In this document: positions 1 through 6,439 of the stretch, in pieces
How positions within the stretch are numbered: the stretch's first letter is position 1
How the letters are laid out: every line of letters begins with the position of its first letter
NCBI GenBank assembly: GCA_005880175.1
Contig: VBJR01000357.1
Span: forward strand, 1 to 14,905
DNA length: 14,905 nucleotides
Direction: 5' to 3'
From: Chloroflexota bacterium
GTDB lineage: Bacteria > Chloroflexota > Dormibacteria > Dormibacterales > Dormibacteraceae
Notes under the pieces: generated by a model
Database searches by the model: none
Seen by the model: only the letters and a program-made list of their open reading frames with translations
What the model was told of the DNA's origin: nothing
Program-made: the position numbers and the translations under genes

Positions 1-357
1 CTCCTTCACGAGCGGGGCCAGGCCCGTGCCCTTGCGGACCTCTGTGTCCGGCCGCTCGCAGGGCCGCATCCGCTGCAGCGCGCCCGCGTAGGCCGAGAAC
101 ACCAGGATGCGCAGGCCCGGCGACAGCGAGCGGAGGATCGGGATCACCTCCTCTCCGGACATCACCGGCATCTGGAGGTCCAGGATCATGATCGTCGGTT
201 TCAGCTCGCCGGCCCGGGCGATCGCCTCGGCGCCGTTGGCCCCTTCGCCGACCACCTCGAAGCCCGGCTCGATCCGCAGCCGCGTCGCCACGATGCCGCG
301 AATGTCCGCCTTGTCATCCACGATCAGGACGCGAGCCTTGCCGGTCACCCCCGCCAT
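1..357 (-). CDS. Response regulator, receiver domain (partial, C-terminal end off window)
   Basis: The reverse strand from ATG at 357 encodes 119 residues without a stop before the window edge. They read as a CheY-like receiver domain: the acidic pair D14-D15 after a hydrophobic strand (ARVLIVDD), the phospho-acceptor D60 in MILDLQMP, switch residue S88 after a hydrophobic strand (RILVFSAY), and the conserved lysine K109 near the edge. All key phosphotransfer residues are present, so it should be phosphorylatable by a histidine kinase, which is not in view. The output domain, if any, lies left of the window; a stand-alone receiver is equally possible because about 120 residues is a full receiver. 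The gene is divergent from the fdrA-like gene with 134 bp between. The start is the only ATG at the expected family position; its ribosome binding site is weak. Confidence 0.9.
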   Translation of the reverse strand, partial: MAGVTGKARVLIVDDKADIRGIVATRLRIEPGFEVVGEGANGAEAIARAGELKPTIMILDLQMPVMSGEEVIPILRSLSPGLRILVFSAYAGALQRMRPCERPDTEVRKGTGLAPLVKE

Positions 358-491
358 ATTCCATCGTTCATAGGGCCGGCCGGAAATAGAACCCGGATGA
401 CTCTGTTAAGGCCTGGCGATAAAAGTCCGTCAAGCCCACTTGATAACGCAAAATCCGCGCAAAAACCAAGCGCCGGAGCACGCTGTAAGAG
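358..491. promoter_or_regulatory. Divergent intergenic region with possible promoters
   Basis: These 134 bp separate the minus-strand response regulator from the plus-strand fdrA-like gene and are clearly more AT-rich than the flanking coding DNA, as expected of a divergent promoter region. On the minus strand a TTGACG hexamer lies at 428-433. On the plus strand TTGATA lies at 440-445. Neither has a convincing -10 partner at 17 bp, so exact promoters are not assigned. GGAG at 475-478 is a distant Shine-Dalgarno candidate for the start at 492. Confidence 0.35.
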
Positions 492-1799
492 ATGATCCGC
501 GTCGAGGTCCACCACTCCTATCACGACTCGATCGTGCTGATGGCGGCGTCGGCTCGCATGCTGGCGATTCCCGGCACGCACTCGGCGATGGCGGCGATGG
601 CCACGCCCCTGAACCTCGACCTGCTCCGGGAGAGCGGGCTCTGGGACGACGCGGCGCTCGCGGGCGCGGGACCCGACGACCTGGTCCTGGCGGCCCGTGG
701 CGACGACCCGGCCGCCGCGATCGCGGCGGCGTCGGCCGCGCTGGCCGAGCGTGTCCCGGCCGGCCGCCCCGCCGGCGAGGGCGCGCGGCCGCGGACCGTG
801 CGCGCCGCCGCCCGCCAGCTCGCCGGCGCCAACCTGGCGGTCATCTCGGTCCCCGGCGACCACGCCGCCTGGGCCTGCTGGGACGCGCTCCGCTCCGGTC
901 TCCACGTGTTCTGCTTCTCCGACAACATGACGGTAGCCGACGAGGTCCAGCTCAAGGCCGAGGCGCTCCGCCGCGGCCTGCTCCTCATGGGCCCCGACTG
1001 CGGCACGGCCATCCTCGACGGCGTCGGGCTGGGCTTCTGGAACGAGGTGCCGCGGGGGCGGGTCGGCATCGTCGGCGCCTCGGGCACCGGCATCCAGCAG
1101 CTCTGCTGCCTGCTCGCCCACCAGGGCGCCGGCGTCTCGCACGCGATCGGCGTGGGCGGCAGGGACCTCTCGCCCGAGGTCGGCGGCCGCATGACGCGCG
1201 AGGCGATCCGGCGCCTCGACGAGGACCCCGACACCGACGTGATCGTGGTCGTGTCCAAGCCGGCCCGGGCCGAGCTGACCGCCCGCAAGCCGCTCGTGCC
1301 GGCGCTGCTGGGGCCGGGCATCGACCTGACCGAGGTGGCGCTGCGGGTGGGCGGCGGCCGCCTGCCCGAGGAGCCGGCGGAGCCGCTGGCGTGGGACGGC
1401 CCGGTGGACGGCATCTTCTCCGGCGGCACGCTGCGCGACGAGGCGGCGCTGGTCTGGGCGGCGGACGCCGACCCGGGGCGATTCCGCGCCATCGACTACG
1501 GCGCCGACGAGCACACCCGGGGCCGCCCGCACCCGATGATCGACCAGCGGCTGCGGGTGGACGCCATCCGCCGGGCCCGCGGCCTGGTCTACCTGGACGT
1601 GGTCCTCGGCCACGGCGCCCACCCCGACCCCGCGGCCGAGCTGGCCCCGGCGCTGGCCGGCCGGCCGGCGGTCGTGGCGCTGATCGGCACCCAGGCCGAC
1701 CCGCAGGGCCTGGCCCGGCAGCGGGCCGCCTTCGAGGCCGCCGGCGCGCGCGTGCACCTGTCCAACGCGCGGGCGGCGGGGTCGCTGCTGTGCCGCTGA
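492..1799 (+). CDS. fdrA: FdrA/AllF-like acyl-CoA-synthetase-fold protein (oxamate carbamoyltransferase-type subunit)
   Basis: The 435-residue protein has the layout of the FdrA family, whose E. coli member (AllF) is part of oxamate carbamoyltransferase. The N-terminal segment (MIRVEVHHSYHDSIVLM, then MATPLN near residue 45) matches the family start, supporting ATG 492. A succinyl-CoA-synthetase-alpha-like nucleotide/CoA-binding loop, VGIVGASGTG, lies near 190-200, followed by SHAIGVGGRDLS near 215-226. The second ligase-type half has GIFSGGTLRDEA near 307-318, TRGRPHPMID near 340-350 and LDVVLGHGAHPDP near 366-378. It is clearly shorter than E. coli FdrA (about 555 residues), mainly through compact linkers, for example around SKPARAELTARKP. 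It overlaps the DUF1116 gene by 10 bp, so the two are translationally coupled. The family assignment is firm; the substrate (oxamate or another carbamoyl compound) is inferred from E. coli. Confidence 0.85.
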   Translation: MIRVEVHHSYHDSIVLMAASARMLAIPGTHSAMAAMATPLNLDLLRESGLWDDAALAGAGPDDLVLAARGDDPAAAIAAASAALAERVPAGRPAGEGARPRTVRAAARQLAGANLAVISVPGDHAAWACWDALRSGLHVFCFSDNMTVADEVQLKAEALRRGLLLMGPDCGTAILDGVGLGFWNEVPRGRVGIVGASGTGIQQLCCLLAHQGAGVSHAIGVGGRDLSPEVGGRMTREAIRRLDEDPDTDVIVVVSKPARAELTARKPLVPALLGPGIDLTEVALRVGGGRLPEEPAEPLAWDGPVDGIFSGGTLRDEAALVWAADADPGRFRAIDYGADEHTRGRPHPMIDQRLRVDAIRRARGLVYLDVVLGHGAHPDPAAELAPALAGRPAVVALIGTQADPQGLARQRAAFEAAGARVHLSNARAAGSLLCR

Positions 1800-3124
1800 T
1801 CGGCGAGGTCCGGGCGGTCACGGCCGGGGCCGACCTGCTGGCGGACGGCCTCCGGGCCGAGCAGGCGCGGGTGGACTGGCGGCCGCCGCTGGAGCGCCTG
1901 GCGCCCGACCCGGCGGTGGACGCGGCCAACGCGGAGGCGGTGGGCCGGATGCTGGCCGCGCGGCCCCGCTGGGTCGGCGTCGGCGTGGCGGCGGACGTCG
2001 TCCCGGGGATGCGCCGCGACCTGCTCCTGCACAGCGGCCCGCCGCTCCGCTGGGACGCGGCGTCGGGCCCGATGCGGGGCGCGCTGGAGGGCGCCCTCCG
2101 GCTGGAGGGCCGCGACTCGGCCGACCTGGACCCGTGCCACCACCACGGCGCGGTGGGCCCCATGGCCGGCGTCATCAGCGCTGCGATGCCGGTGGTGATC
2201 GTCGAGGACCCGGTCAGCCGCACCCGCGCCTGGTCGAACCTGAACGAGGGGCTGGGCCGCGTGCTCCGCTACGGGGCCAACGACGAGGCGGTGCTGGAGC
2301 GGCTGCGCTGGATGGCCACGACGCTGGGGCCCGACCTGGCCCGCGCCCTGGAGGCCGGACCGATCGACCTGGCGGCGATCAACCAGCGCGCGCTGCAGAT
2401 GGGCGACGAGCTGCACAACCGGCACCGGGCGGCCACGTCGCTGCTGTTCCGGGAGCTGGCGCTGCGCGGCCTCCCGGCGGAGTCGCTGCGGTTCGTGGAC
2501 GGGAACGACTACTTCTACCTGAACCTGGCGATGGCCGCGGCCAAGGCCGCGTGCGAGGCGGCGGCCGGCGTGCCCGGCAGCACCCTGGTGGTGACGATGG
2601 CGCGGAACGGGACCGAGTTCGGCGTCCGGGTCAGCGGCGACCCGGGCCGCTGGTTCACGGCCCCCGCCGCGGTGCCCGTCGGCCTGTTCCTGGGCGCCTA
2701 CACCCAGGCCGACGCCAACCCGGACATCGGCGACTCGGCCATCACCGAGACGTACGGCCTGGGCGGCTTCGCGATGGCGGCCGCGCCGGCGATCACGCAC
2801 GTGGTCGGCGGCACCGCCCGCACGGCGCTGGACGCCACGCTGGAGATGTACGAGATCACGCTGGAGGAGCACCCCGGCCACCAGGTGCCGGCCCTGGACT
2901 TCCGGGGCACGCCGACCGGCATCGACGTCCGCCGGGTCGTGGAGACGGGCATCCGGCCGCTGATCAACACCGGCATCGCGCATCGCCAGGCGGGCGTGGG
3001 CCAGGTCGGGGCGGGGCTGGTCCGGGCCCCGCTGGAGCCGTTCGTGGCGGCGCACCGGCACCTCGCTTCCCATATAGTTGAGCATCGTGAGTATGGCCCC
3101 GAAGCACATCTCCTTCCATACTGA
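1790..3124 (+). CDS. DUF1116 family protein (YlbE/AllG-like)
   Basis: The 444-residue protein belongs to DUF1116, the family of E. coli YlbE/AllG, an oxamate carbamoyltransferase subunit. Family hallmarks are visible: C116 followed by H117-H119 in DPCHHHGAVGPMAGV, VIVEDP, NEGLGRVLRYGAND near 152-165, and the C-terminal TGIAHRQAGVGQVGAGLV. The start is GTG 1790, inside the end of fdrA (10-bp overlap), with GGCGGGG about 12 bases upstream; the frame is open far upstream, but that part is fdrA in another frame. Homologous sequence seems to end near LEPFVAAHRHLA. The last 18 or so residues (from SHIVEHREY) read into the vapB promoter and 5' region and look like run-on after the native stop was lost. 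The third subunit (AllH, DUF2877) and carbamate kinase, common partners, do not follow. Confidence 0.85.
   Translation: MPLIGEVRAVTAGADLLADGLRAEQARVDWRPPLERLAPDPAVDAANAEAVGRMLAARPRWVGVGVAADVVPGMRRDLLLHSGPPLRWDAASGPMRGALEGALRLEGRDSADLDPCHHHGAVGPMAGVISAAMPVVIVEDPVSRTRAWSNLNEGLGRVLRYGANDEAVLERLRWMATTLGPDLARALEAGPIDLAAINQRALQMGDELHNRHRAATSLLFRELALRGLPAESLRFVDGNDYFYLNLAMAAAKAACEAAAGVPGSTLVVTMARNGTEFGVRVSGDPGRWFTAPAAVPVGLFLGAYTQADANPDIGDSAITETYGLGGFAMAAAPAITHVVGGTARTALDATLEMYEITLEEHPGHQVPALDFRGTPTGIDVRRVVETGIRPLINTGIAHRQAGVGQVGAGLVRAPLEPFVAAHRHLASHIVEHREYGPEAHLLPY
3073..3078 (+). promoter_or_regulatory. Possible -10 element (TATAGT) for vapBC
   Basis: TATAGT matches the TATAAT consensus at five of six positions and sits in a locally AT-rich patch just after the conserved part of the DUF1116 gene. 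Transcription from about 3085 would start just ahead of the ATG at 3093 and about 44 bases ahead of the GTG at 3129. No clear -35 is seen at the right spacing, so this is suggestive only. Confidence 0.3.
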
Positions 3125-3128
3125 TTCC

Positions 3129-3332
3129 GTGCGCAAGACCACAATCGAGATCGACGAACAAAAGGTTGCGCGTGTGGCGGCCACGCTGGGCACGGGCACG
3201 CTGCGCGAGACGATCGATCGATCGCTCGACGCGGTCCTCGCTCAGGCCGCCCGGAACAGCCTGATCCGTCGCTTCAGCCAGCCCACCGACCTGGCCGACG
3301 GCGACGTCATGCGACGGGCCTGGGGAGACTGA
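3129..3332 (+). CDS. vapB: VapB-family type II antitoxin
   Basis: From GTG 3129 the protein has 67 residues and reads as a VapB antitoxin. The N-terminal strand-helix segment (VRKTTIEIDEQKVARVAATLG, written here only as a description of residues 1-20 or so) is the ribbon-type DNA-binding half. A middle helix with LRETIDRSLDAVL follows, and the C-terminal tail DVMRRAWGD is typical of the toxin-gripping end. It should neutralise the adjacent VapC and repress its own promoter. I chose GTG 3129 because it aligns with the usual family N-terminus (M-R/K-x-T). An in-frame ATG at 3093 (12 more residues) and TTG at 3078 are alternatives, and none has a good Shine-Dalgarno. The stop at 3330-3332 is 4 bp before the apparent vapC start. 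Confidence 0.8.
   Translation: MRKTTIEIDEQKVARVAATLGTGTLRETIDRSLDAVLAQAARNSLIRRFSQPTDLADGDVMRRAWGD
3322..3327 (+). promoter_or_regulatory. Shine-Dalgarno (GGGGAG) that decides the vapC start
   Basis: GGGGAG ends 9 bases before the codon ATC at 3337, which is exactly where the PIN-domain family normally begins. No ATG, GTG or TTG lies in the vapC frame between the in-frame stop near 3262 and the GTG at 3406. The placement of this site argues that 3337 is, or recently was, the start codon. Confidence 0.55.
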
Positions 3333-3336
3333 CGCC

Positions 3337-3768
3337 ATCGCCCAGATCGGCCGTCCGCGATTCATCGCGGACAAGAGCGCGTTCGGGCGCCAGCACCACG
3401 CCGCGGTGGGCGCCGTCCTGGCCCCGCTGATCCGGGCCGGCGAGGTCGCCCGCTGTGGCATCTTCGAGCTCGAGATCCTCTTCAGCGCCCGCGACGCGGA
3501 GGACATGGAGCTCACGCGGTGCGACCTCGAACAGGCGCTTCCGCTCGCCGATACGAACCAGGTCGACTTCGATCGAGCCTCCAGTGTCATGGAGCTGCTC
3601 TCCCGGAACGGGCTGCACCGCGGCGTGCCGCTGCCAGACCTCATCCTCGCCGCGGTGGCCGAGCGTCACGGACTCACCGTCCTGCACTACGATGCCGATT
3701 TCGACCGCGTGGCCGCGGTGACCGGGCAGAGCACGCGGTGGGTGGTGCCGATGGGCAGCGTCCCGTGA
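3337..3768 (+). CDS. vapC: VapC-family PIN-domain ribonuclease toxin (non-canonical ATC start)
   Basis: The frame encodes a PIN-domain RNase, the toxin partner of VapB. Read from ATC 3337 it has 143 residues, a normal VapC length. The acidic metal-binding residues are in place: D12 (FIADKSA), E46 (ELEILFSAR), D101 (PLPDLILAA) and D119 or D121 (HYDADFD). The only conventional start, GTG 3406, would remove the first strand and D12 and should give an inactive protein. A strong Shine-Dalgarno precedes 3337, so either AUC initiates here, the ATG has mutated to ATC and the toxin is off, or there is a base error. The stop overlaps the phzF-family start by 4 bp. The VapC fold is certain; activity is in doubt. 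Confidence 0.8.
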   Translation: MAQIGRPRFIADKSAFGRQHHAAVGAVLAPLIRAGEVARCGIFELEILFSARDAEDMELTRCDLEQALPLADTNQVDFDRASSVMELLSRNGLHRGVPLPDLILAAVAERHGLTVLHYDADFDRVAAVTGQSTRWVVPMGSVP

Positions 3769-4637
3769 GGTACCCCTTCCGGCTGGTGGACGTCTTCAGC
3801 GAGCGGCCGCTCGCGGGCAACCAGCTCGCCGTCGTGCTGGACGCAGAGGGCCTGGGCGACGAACGCATGCAGGCCATCGCGCGCGAGTTCAACTTCTCCG
3901 AGACGACGTTCGTCACGCCGTCGGCGATCGCCGGCTGCGACTGGCGCGTCCGCATCTTCACGCCGGGCCGGGAGCTGCCGATGGCCGGCCACCCGACCAT
4001 CGGCACCGGCGTCGTCCTGGAGGCGCTGGGCCGGGTCCGCGAGCGGACCGTGTTCGAGCTGGGCGTCGGGCCCACGCCGGTGCGCCTGCGCCCGGGCTGG
4101 GCGGAGATGGACCAGCGGCCGCCGGTCTTCGGGCCGGAGCACCCCGACCCGGCGGCGCTCGCGGCGGCCCTCTCGCTCGAGCCGGACGACATCCTGGGCA
4201 CCGGGCTGCCGCCGCAGGCGGTGGGCACCGGCTTCACCCACCTGATGGTGCCGGTGCGCTCGATCGACGCCATTCGCCGCCTGCGGCCCCGGCTCGAACG
4301 GTGGGAAGCCGCGATGACGGCGTTCCCGGGCCTCGCGGCGTACTGCTTCGCGCGCGAGGGGCAGCTGCCCGGCAGCGACGCCCACTGCCGGATGTTCACG
4401 CCCGAGACCGAGGACCCCGGCACGGGCTCGGCGGCCGGCCCGCTGGCGTGCTACCTGGCCACCCGCCTGCCGGAGGGCGACGGCACCCGGACGTTCCGGC
4501 TCGAGCAGGGCTTCGAGATGGGCCGCGAGAGCCTGCTGGACGCCACGGTCGACGTCAGCGGCGGCCGGGTGACGGCAGTCCGGGTCGGCGGCCGCGCGTG
4601 CATCGTGGGCGAGGGCTGGCTCGACCTGCCCGACTGA
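3765..4637 (+). CDS. PhzF family isomerase/epimerase-like protein
   Basis: The 290-residue protein is a full-length PhzF family member (diaminopimelate-epimerase fold; phenazine isomerase, YddE-like and related enzymes). The start motif YPFRLVDVFSERPLAGNQ is diagnostic. The putative catalytic glutamate is E46 in NFSETTF; MAGHPTIGTG near 73-82 and PGTGSAAGPLACY in the second half are the paired glycine-rich loops of the two-domain fold. The family is cytosolic, and its substrate cannot be told from sequence. GTG 3765 overlaps the vapC stop (GTGA), so the gene is coupled to the toxin-antitoxin operon or to its promoter. The open frame extends back to about 3519, but that part is vapC read out of frame. 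An 11-bp hairpin follows the stop closely. Confidence 0.9.
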   Translation: MRYPFRLVDVFSERPLAGNQLAVVLDAEGLGDERMQAIAREFNFSETTFVTPSAIAGCDWRVRIFTPGRELPMAGHPTIGTGVVLEALGRVRERTVFELGVGPTPVRLRPGWAEMDQRPPVFGPEHPDPAALAAALSLEPDDILGTGLPPQAVGTGFTHLMVPVRSIDAIRRLRPRLERWEAAMTAFPGLAAYCFAREGQLPGSDAHCRMFTPETEDPGTGSAAGPLACYLATRLPEGDGTRTFRLEQGFEMGRESLLDATVDVSGGRVTAVRVGGRACIVGEGWLDLPD

Positions 4638-4647
4638 CCGCGAGGGA

Positions 4648-4673
4648 CGCGGCCCGCGCGAACGCGGGCCGCG
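4648..4673. terminator. Bidirectional hairpin between convergent genes
   Basis: A perfect 11-bp GC-rich stem (4648-4658 with 4663-4673) with a CGAA tetraloop lies 10 bp after the phzF stop and 12 bp before the last base of the convergent sialidase-like gene. No U-tract follows on either strand, as often seen in very GC-rich genomes. The position between two converging stops supports a shared terminator. Confidence 0.65.
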
Positions 4674-4685
4674 CCGTGGCTTCGC

Positions 4686-6341
4686 TCAGAAGCCGGTGCC
4701 GAAGAAGAGGTCCGTGGAGTCGTTGCCGGTCGGGGCGATGCTGGTCGGCGCCACGACCGACGTCAGGGCCCGGCACGTCAGCGCCGCGCCACACGCGCCA
4801 GCGACCACCACTGGCTCGAACGTGGCGGACGATCCGGTCCCGGTGGTCAGCAGGCCCTCGTAGTCGCCGGTGAAGTACCCGCCGGCGTAGGGCGCGTCCA
4901 GCATGTTGAACGGTCCCAGGACGGTGGTCGCGGGGACGCCCGTGTCGACGCTCGACGAGTCGCCCGCCGCAGCGCCGCTGAGCCGCTTGATGAGCTCGCT
5001 GGTCGGCGACGAGCCGGACGAGGAGGCGCCGAGCTGGTAGTACTCGACGCCGACCGTGCCGCCCACGCCCGCCGCGCCGCTGTCGGTGACCGCCACCGCC
5101 GGGGTGAAGGCCGGCCCGCCCGGCGTGCTGACGCGCTTGGGCGCGCTCCAGGTGGCGCCGCCGTTCGTCGAACGGGTGATGGCGACCTCGTCCTGACCGC
5201 TGAACCGGGAGTCCTCCCATACGGCGTAGAGATCGCCGGTCTCCGGGTCGATCGCCGGCGCGGGGATGCCGTTGCCGACCCGGAAGGGGGCCGGCGCCTT
5301 GCCGGACACCGGGTTGAGGTTGTTCGGGTCCGCCACCCCGACGTCGTCCATCGTCGAGATGATCTGCGGGGCCGACCACGTGAGGCCCTGATCGGTCGAC
5401 TTCTGGAACGCGGCATTGTCGCCGTGGGCGCCGCCAGAGCCGCTGCCGGTGTTGAAGATCTGGTTGAAGAAGTCGTAGAGCGTCCCGGTCCGCGGGTCCA
5501 CCACGACGATGTTGCCGATCGTCTGGTTCTTGTTCGTCGTCGAGTGGCTGCTGGTGTTGATGATCCGCACCGGCGACCAGGTAGCCCCGAAGTCGGTCGT
5601 CCTGGCGAACAGGGTGTCGTCCGTGAACGAGCCCGAGTGGAGGTCGGAGCTCTCGTTGGCGTTGGGGCCGATCAGCATGTCCCAGACGGCGTAGGCCCAG
5701 CCGGGCCGCGTCGGATCCGCCGTCACCGACTCCTTGTCGTGGAAGAACCGGAAGTTGGTGTCGTCCACCGGGATCGGCACGCCGCTCTGTTCGTCGGCGT
5801 GCAGCGTCTGGGCGTTGGTCCAGGTGGCCCCGCCGTCAGAGGACACCGCGGCGCCGACGGTGTTGCCGTTCCTGCCAGGGCTCTCGTTGAACGAGATCGA
5901 GACCGTGTAGGCCGTGGCGCCCTGCGCCGGGTTGGACGCGGTGCCCGGCCCGAACGAGACCCAGGGATCCGACGCCGCCTCGTACTGCAGGTCGGCCGGC
6001 GTGCCGGCGGCGCAGGAGCTGAATGGCAGCGGGACGACGGTCCACGACGAGCCGCCGTTCTTGCTGACGCCCGCGGCCAGGCCGTGGGCGCCGCCGTTGC
6101 TCCAGCGGTCCTGCTGGAACACGGTCACGATGTTCGTCGGGTCGGACGGGTTGACGGAGCCGAACGGCTCGACCTCCGACCGCGGATAGTTGGTGCCGCC
6201 GGCGTTGACGGCGCAGGCGGCGAACGGGTCGTTGCCGGCGTTCGTCACCTGGTGCACCGCCGAGGCCGCCAGCGCCGGGCTCACGGCCACGGCGAGCGTC
6301 ATGACGGCGGCGAGTGCGAGCGCAGGGGGAATCTTGCGCAT
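4686..6341 (-). CDS. Secreted sialidase-like protein with five Asp-box (BNR) repeats
   Basis: The 551-residue protein starts with a clear Sec signal peptide: MRK, a hydrophobic core, and a likely cut after ALA at residue 25. The mature part carries five Asp-box motifs (S/T-x-D/N-x-G-x-T/S-W) at about 93-100, 167-174, 248-255, 315-322 and 391-398, the mark of sialidase-type beta-propellers, where they are structural turns. The family covers exo-sialidases, other glycosidases and non-enzymatic propellers; I did not find a convincing arginine triad, so catalytic activity is not claimed. There is no sorting signal or C-terminal anchor, suggesting release. The start ATG 6341 has an excellent Shine-Dalgarno (GGAGGTGA, reverse strand). 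It is transcribed alone, divergent from the cyclase-family gene and convergent with phzF. Confidence 0.85.
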   Translation of the reverse strand: MRKIPPALALAAVMTLAVAVSPALAASAVHQVTNAGNDPFAACAVNAGGTNYPRSEVEPFGSVNPSDPTNIVTVFQQDRWSNGGAHGLAAGVSKNGGSSWTVVPLPFSSCAAGTPADLQYEAASDPWVSFGPGTASNPAQGATAYTVSISFNESPGRNGNTVGAAVSSDGGATWTNAQTLHADEQSGVPIPVDDTNFRFFHDKESVTADPTRPGWAYAVWDMLIGPNANESSDLHSGSFTDDTLFARTTDFGATWSPVRIINTSSHSTTNKNQTIGNIVVVDPRTGTLYDFFNQIFNTGSGSGGAHGDNAAFQKSTDQGLTWSAPQIISTMDDVGVADPNNLNPVSGKAPAPFRVGNGIPAPAIDPETGDLYAVWEDSRFSGQDEVAITRSTNGGATWSAPKRVSTPGGPAFTPAVAVTDSGAAGVGGTVGVEYYQLGASSSGSSPTSELIKRLSGAAAGDSSSVDTGVPATTVLGPFNMLDAPYAGGYFTGDYEGLLTTGTGSSATFEPVVVAGACGAALTCRALTSVVAPTSIAPTGNDSTDLFFGTGF

Positions 6342-6344
6342 GCG

Positions 6345-6352
6345 TCACCTCC
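6345..6352 (-). promoter_or_regulatory. Strong Shine-Dalgarno of the sialidase-like gene
   Basis: On the reverse strand GGAGGTGA lies 3 bases before the ATG at 6341 (GGAGG core 6 bases away). It is the strongest ribosome binding site in the window and fixes the start at the signal peptide methionine. It suggests high translation of the secreted propeller. Confidence 0.75.
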
Positions 6353-6404
6353 AAGATGAGCGCCGAGCGGACAAACCTCTTCTCTCCTTGGAACGCTTCG
6401 GACG

Positions 6405-6420
6405 CCCCGAGTACGCGGGG
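6405..6420. promoter_or_regulatory. Short palindrome in divergent gap, possible operator
   Basis: CCCCG at 6405-6409 and CGGGG at 6416-6420 flank a central GTAC, making a 16-bp near-palindrome in the 98-bp gap between the divergent sialidase-like and cyclase-family genes, 19 bp before the cyclase start. It could be an operator or simply chance in GC-rich DNA. No flanking promoter is obvious. Confidence 0.25.
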
Positions 6421-6439
6421 TGCGACACTGTTCGACTCA

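Noticed and set aside
440..1789. N-terminal extension of the DUF1116 protein back to 440
   Set aside because: The extension is Arg/Gly/Pro-rich shadow of fdrA; recognisable DUF1116 sequence starts at the GTG at 1790.
3212..3226. GATCGATCGATCG run inside vapB
   Set aside because: It is a short tandem of a common tetramer within coding sequence, with no sign of a functional repeat or attachment site.
3519..3764. N-terminal extension of the PhzF-family protein
   Set aside because: It reads vapC out of frame, while the PhzF family start motif (YPFRLVDVF) begins right at GTG 3765.
3406..3768. Starting VapC at GTG 3406
   Set aside because: This would delete the first PIN strand and catalytic aspartate and leave the Shine-Dalgarno at 3322-3327 unused. 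The family alignment continues upstream to 3337.
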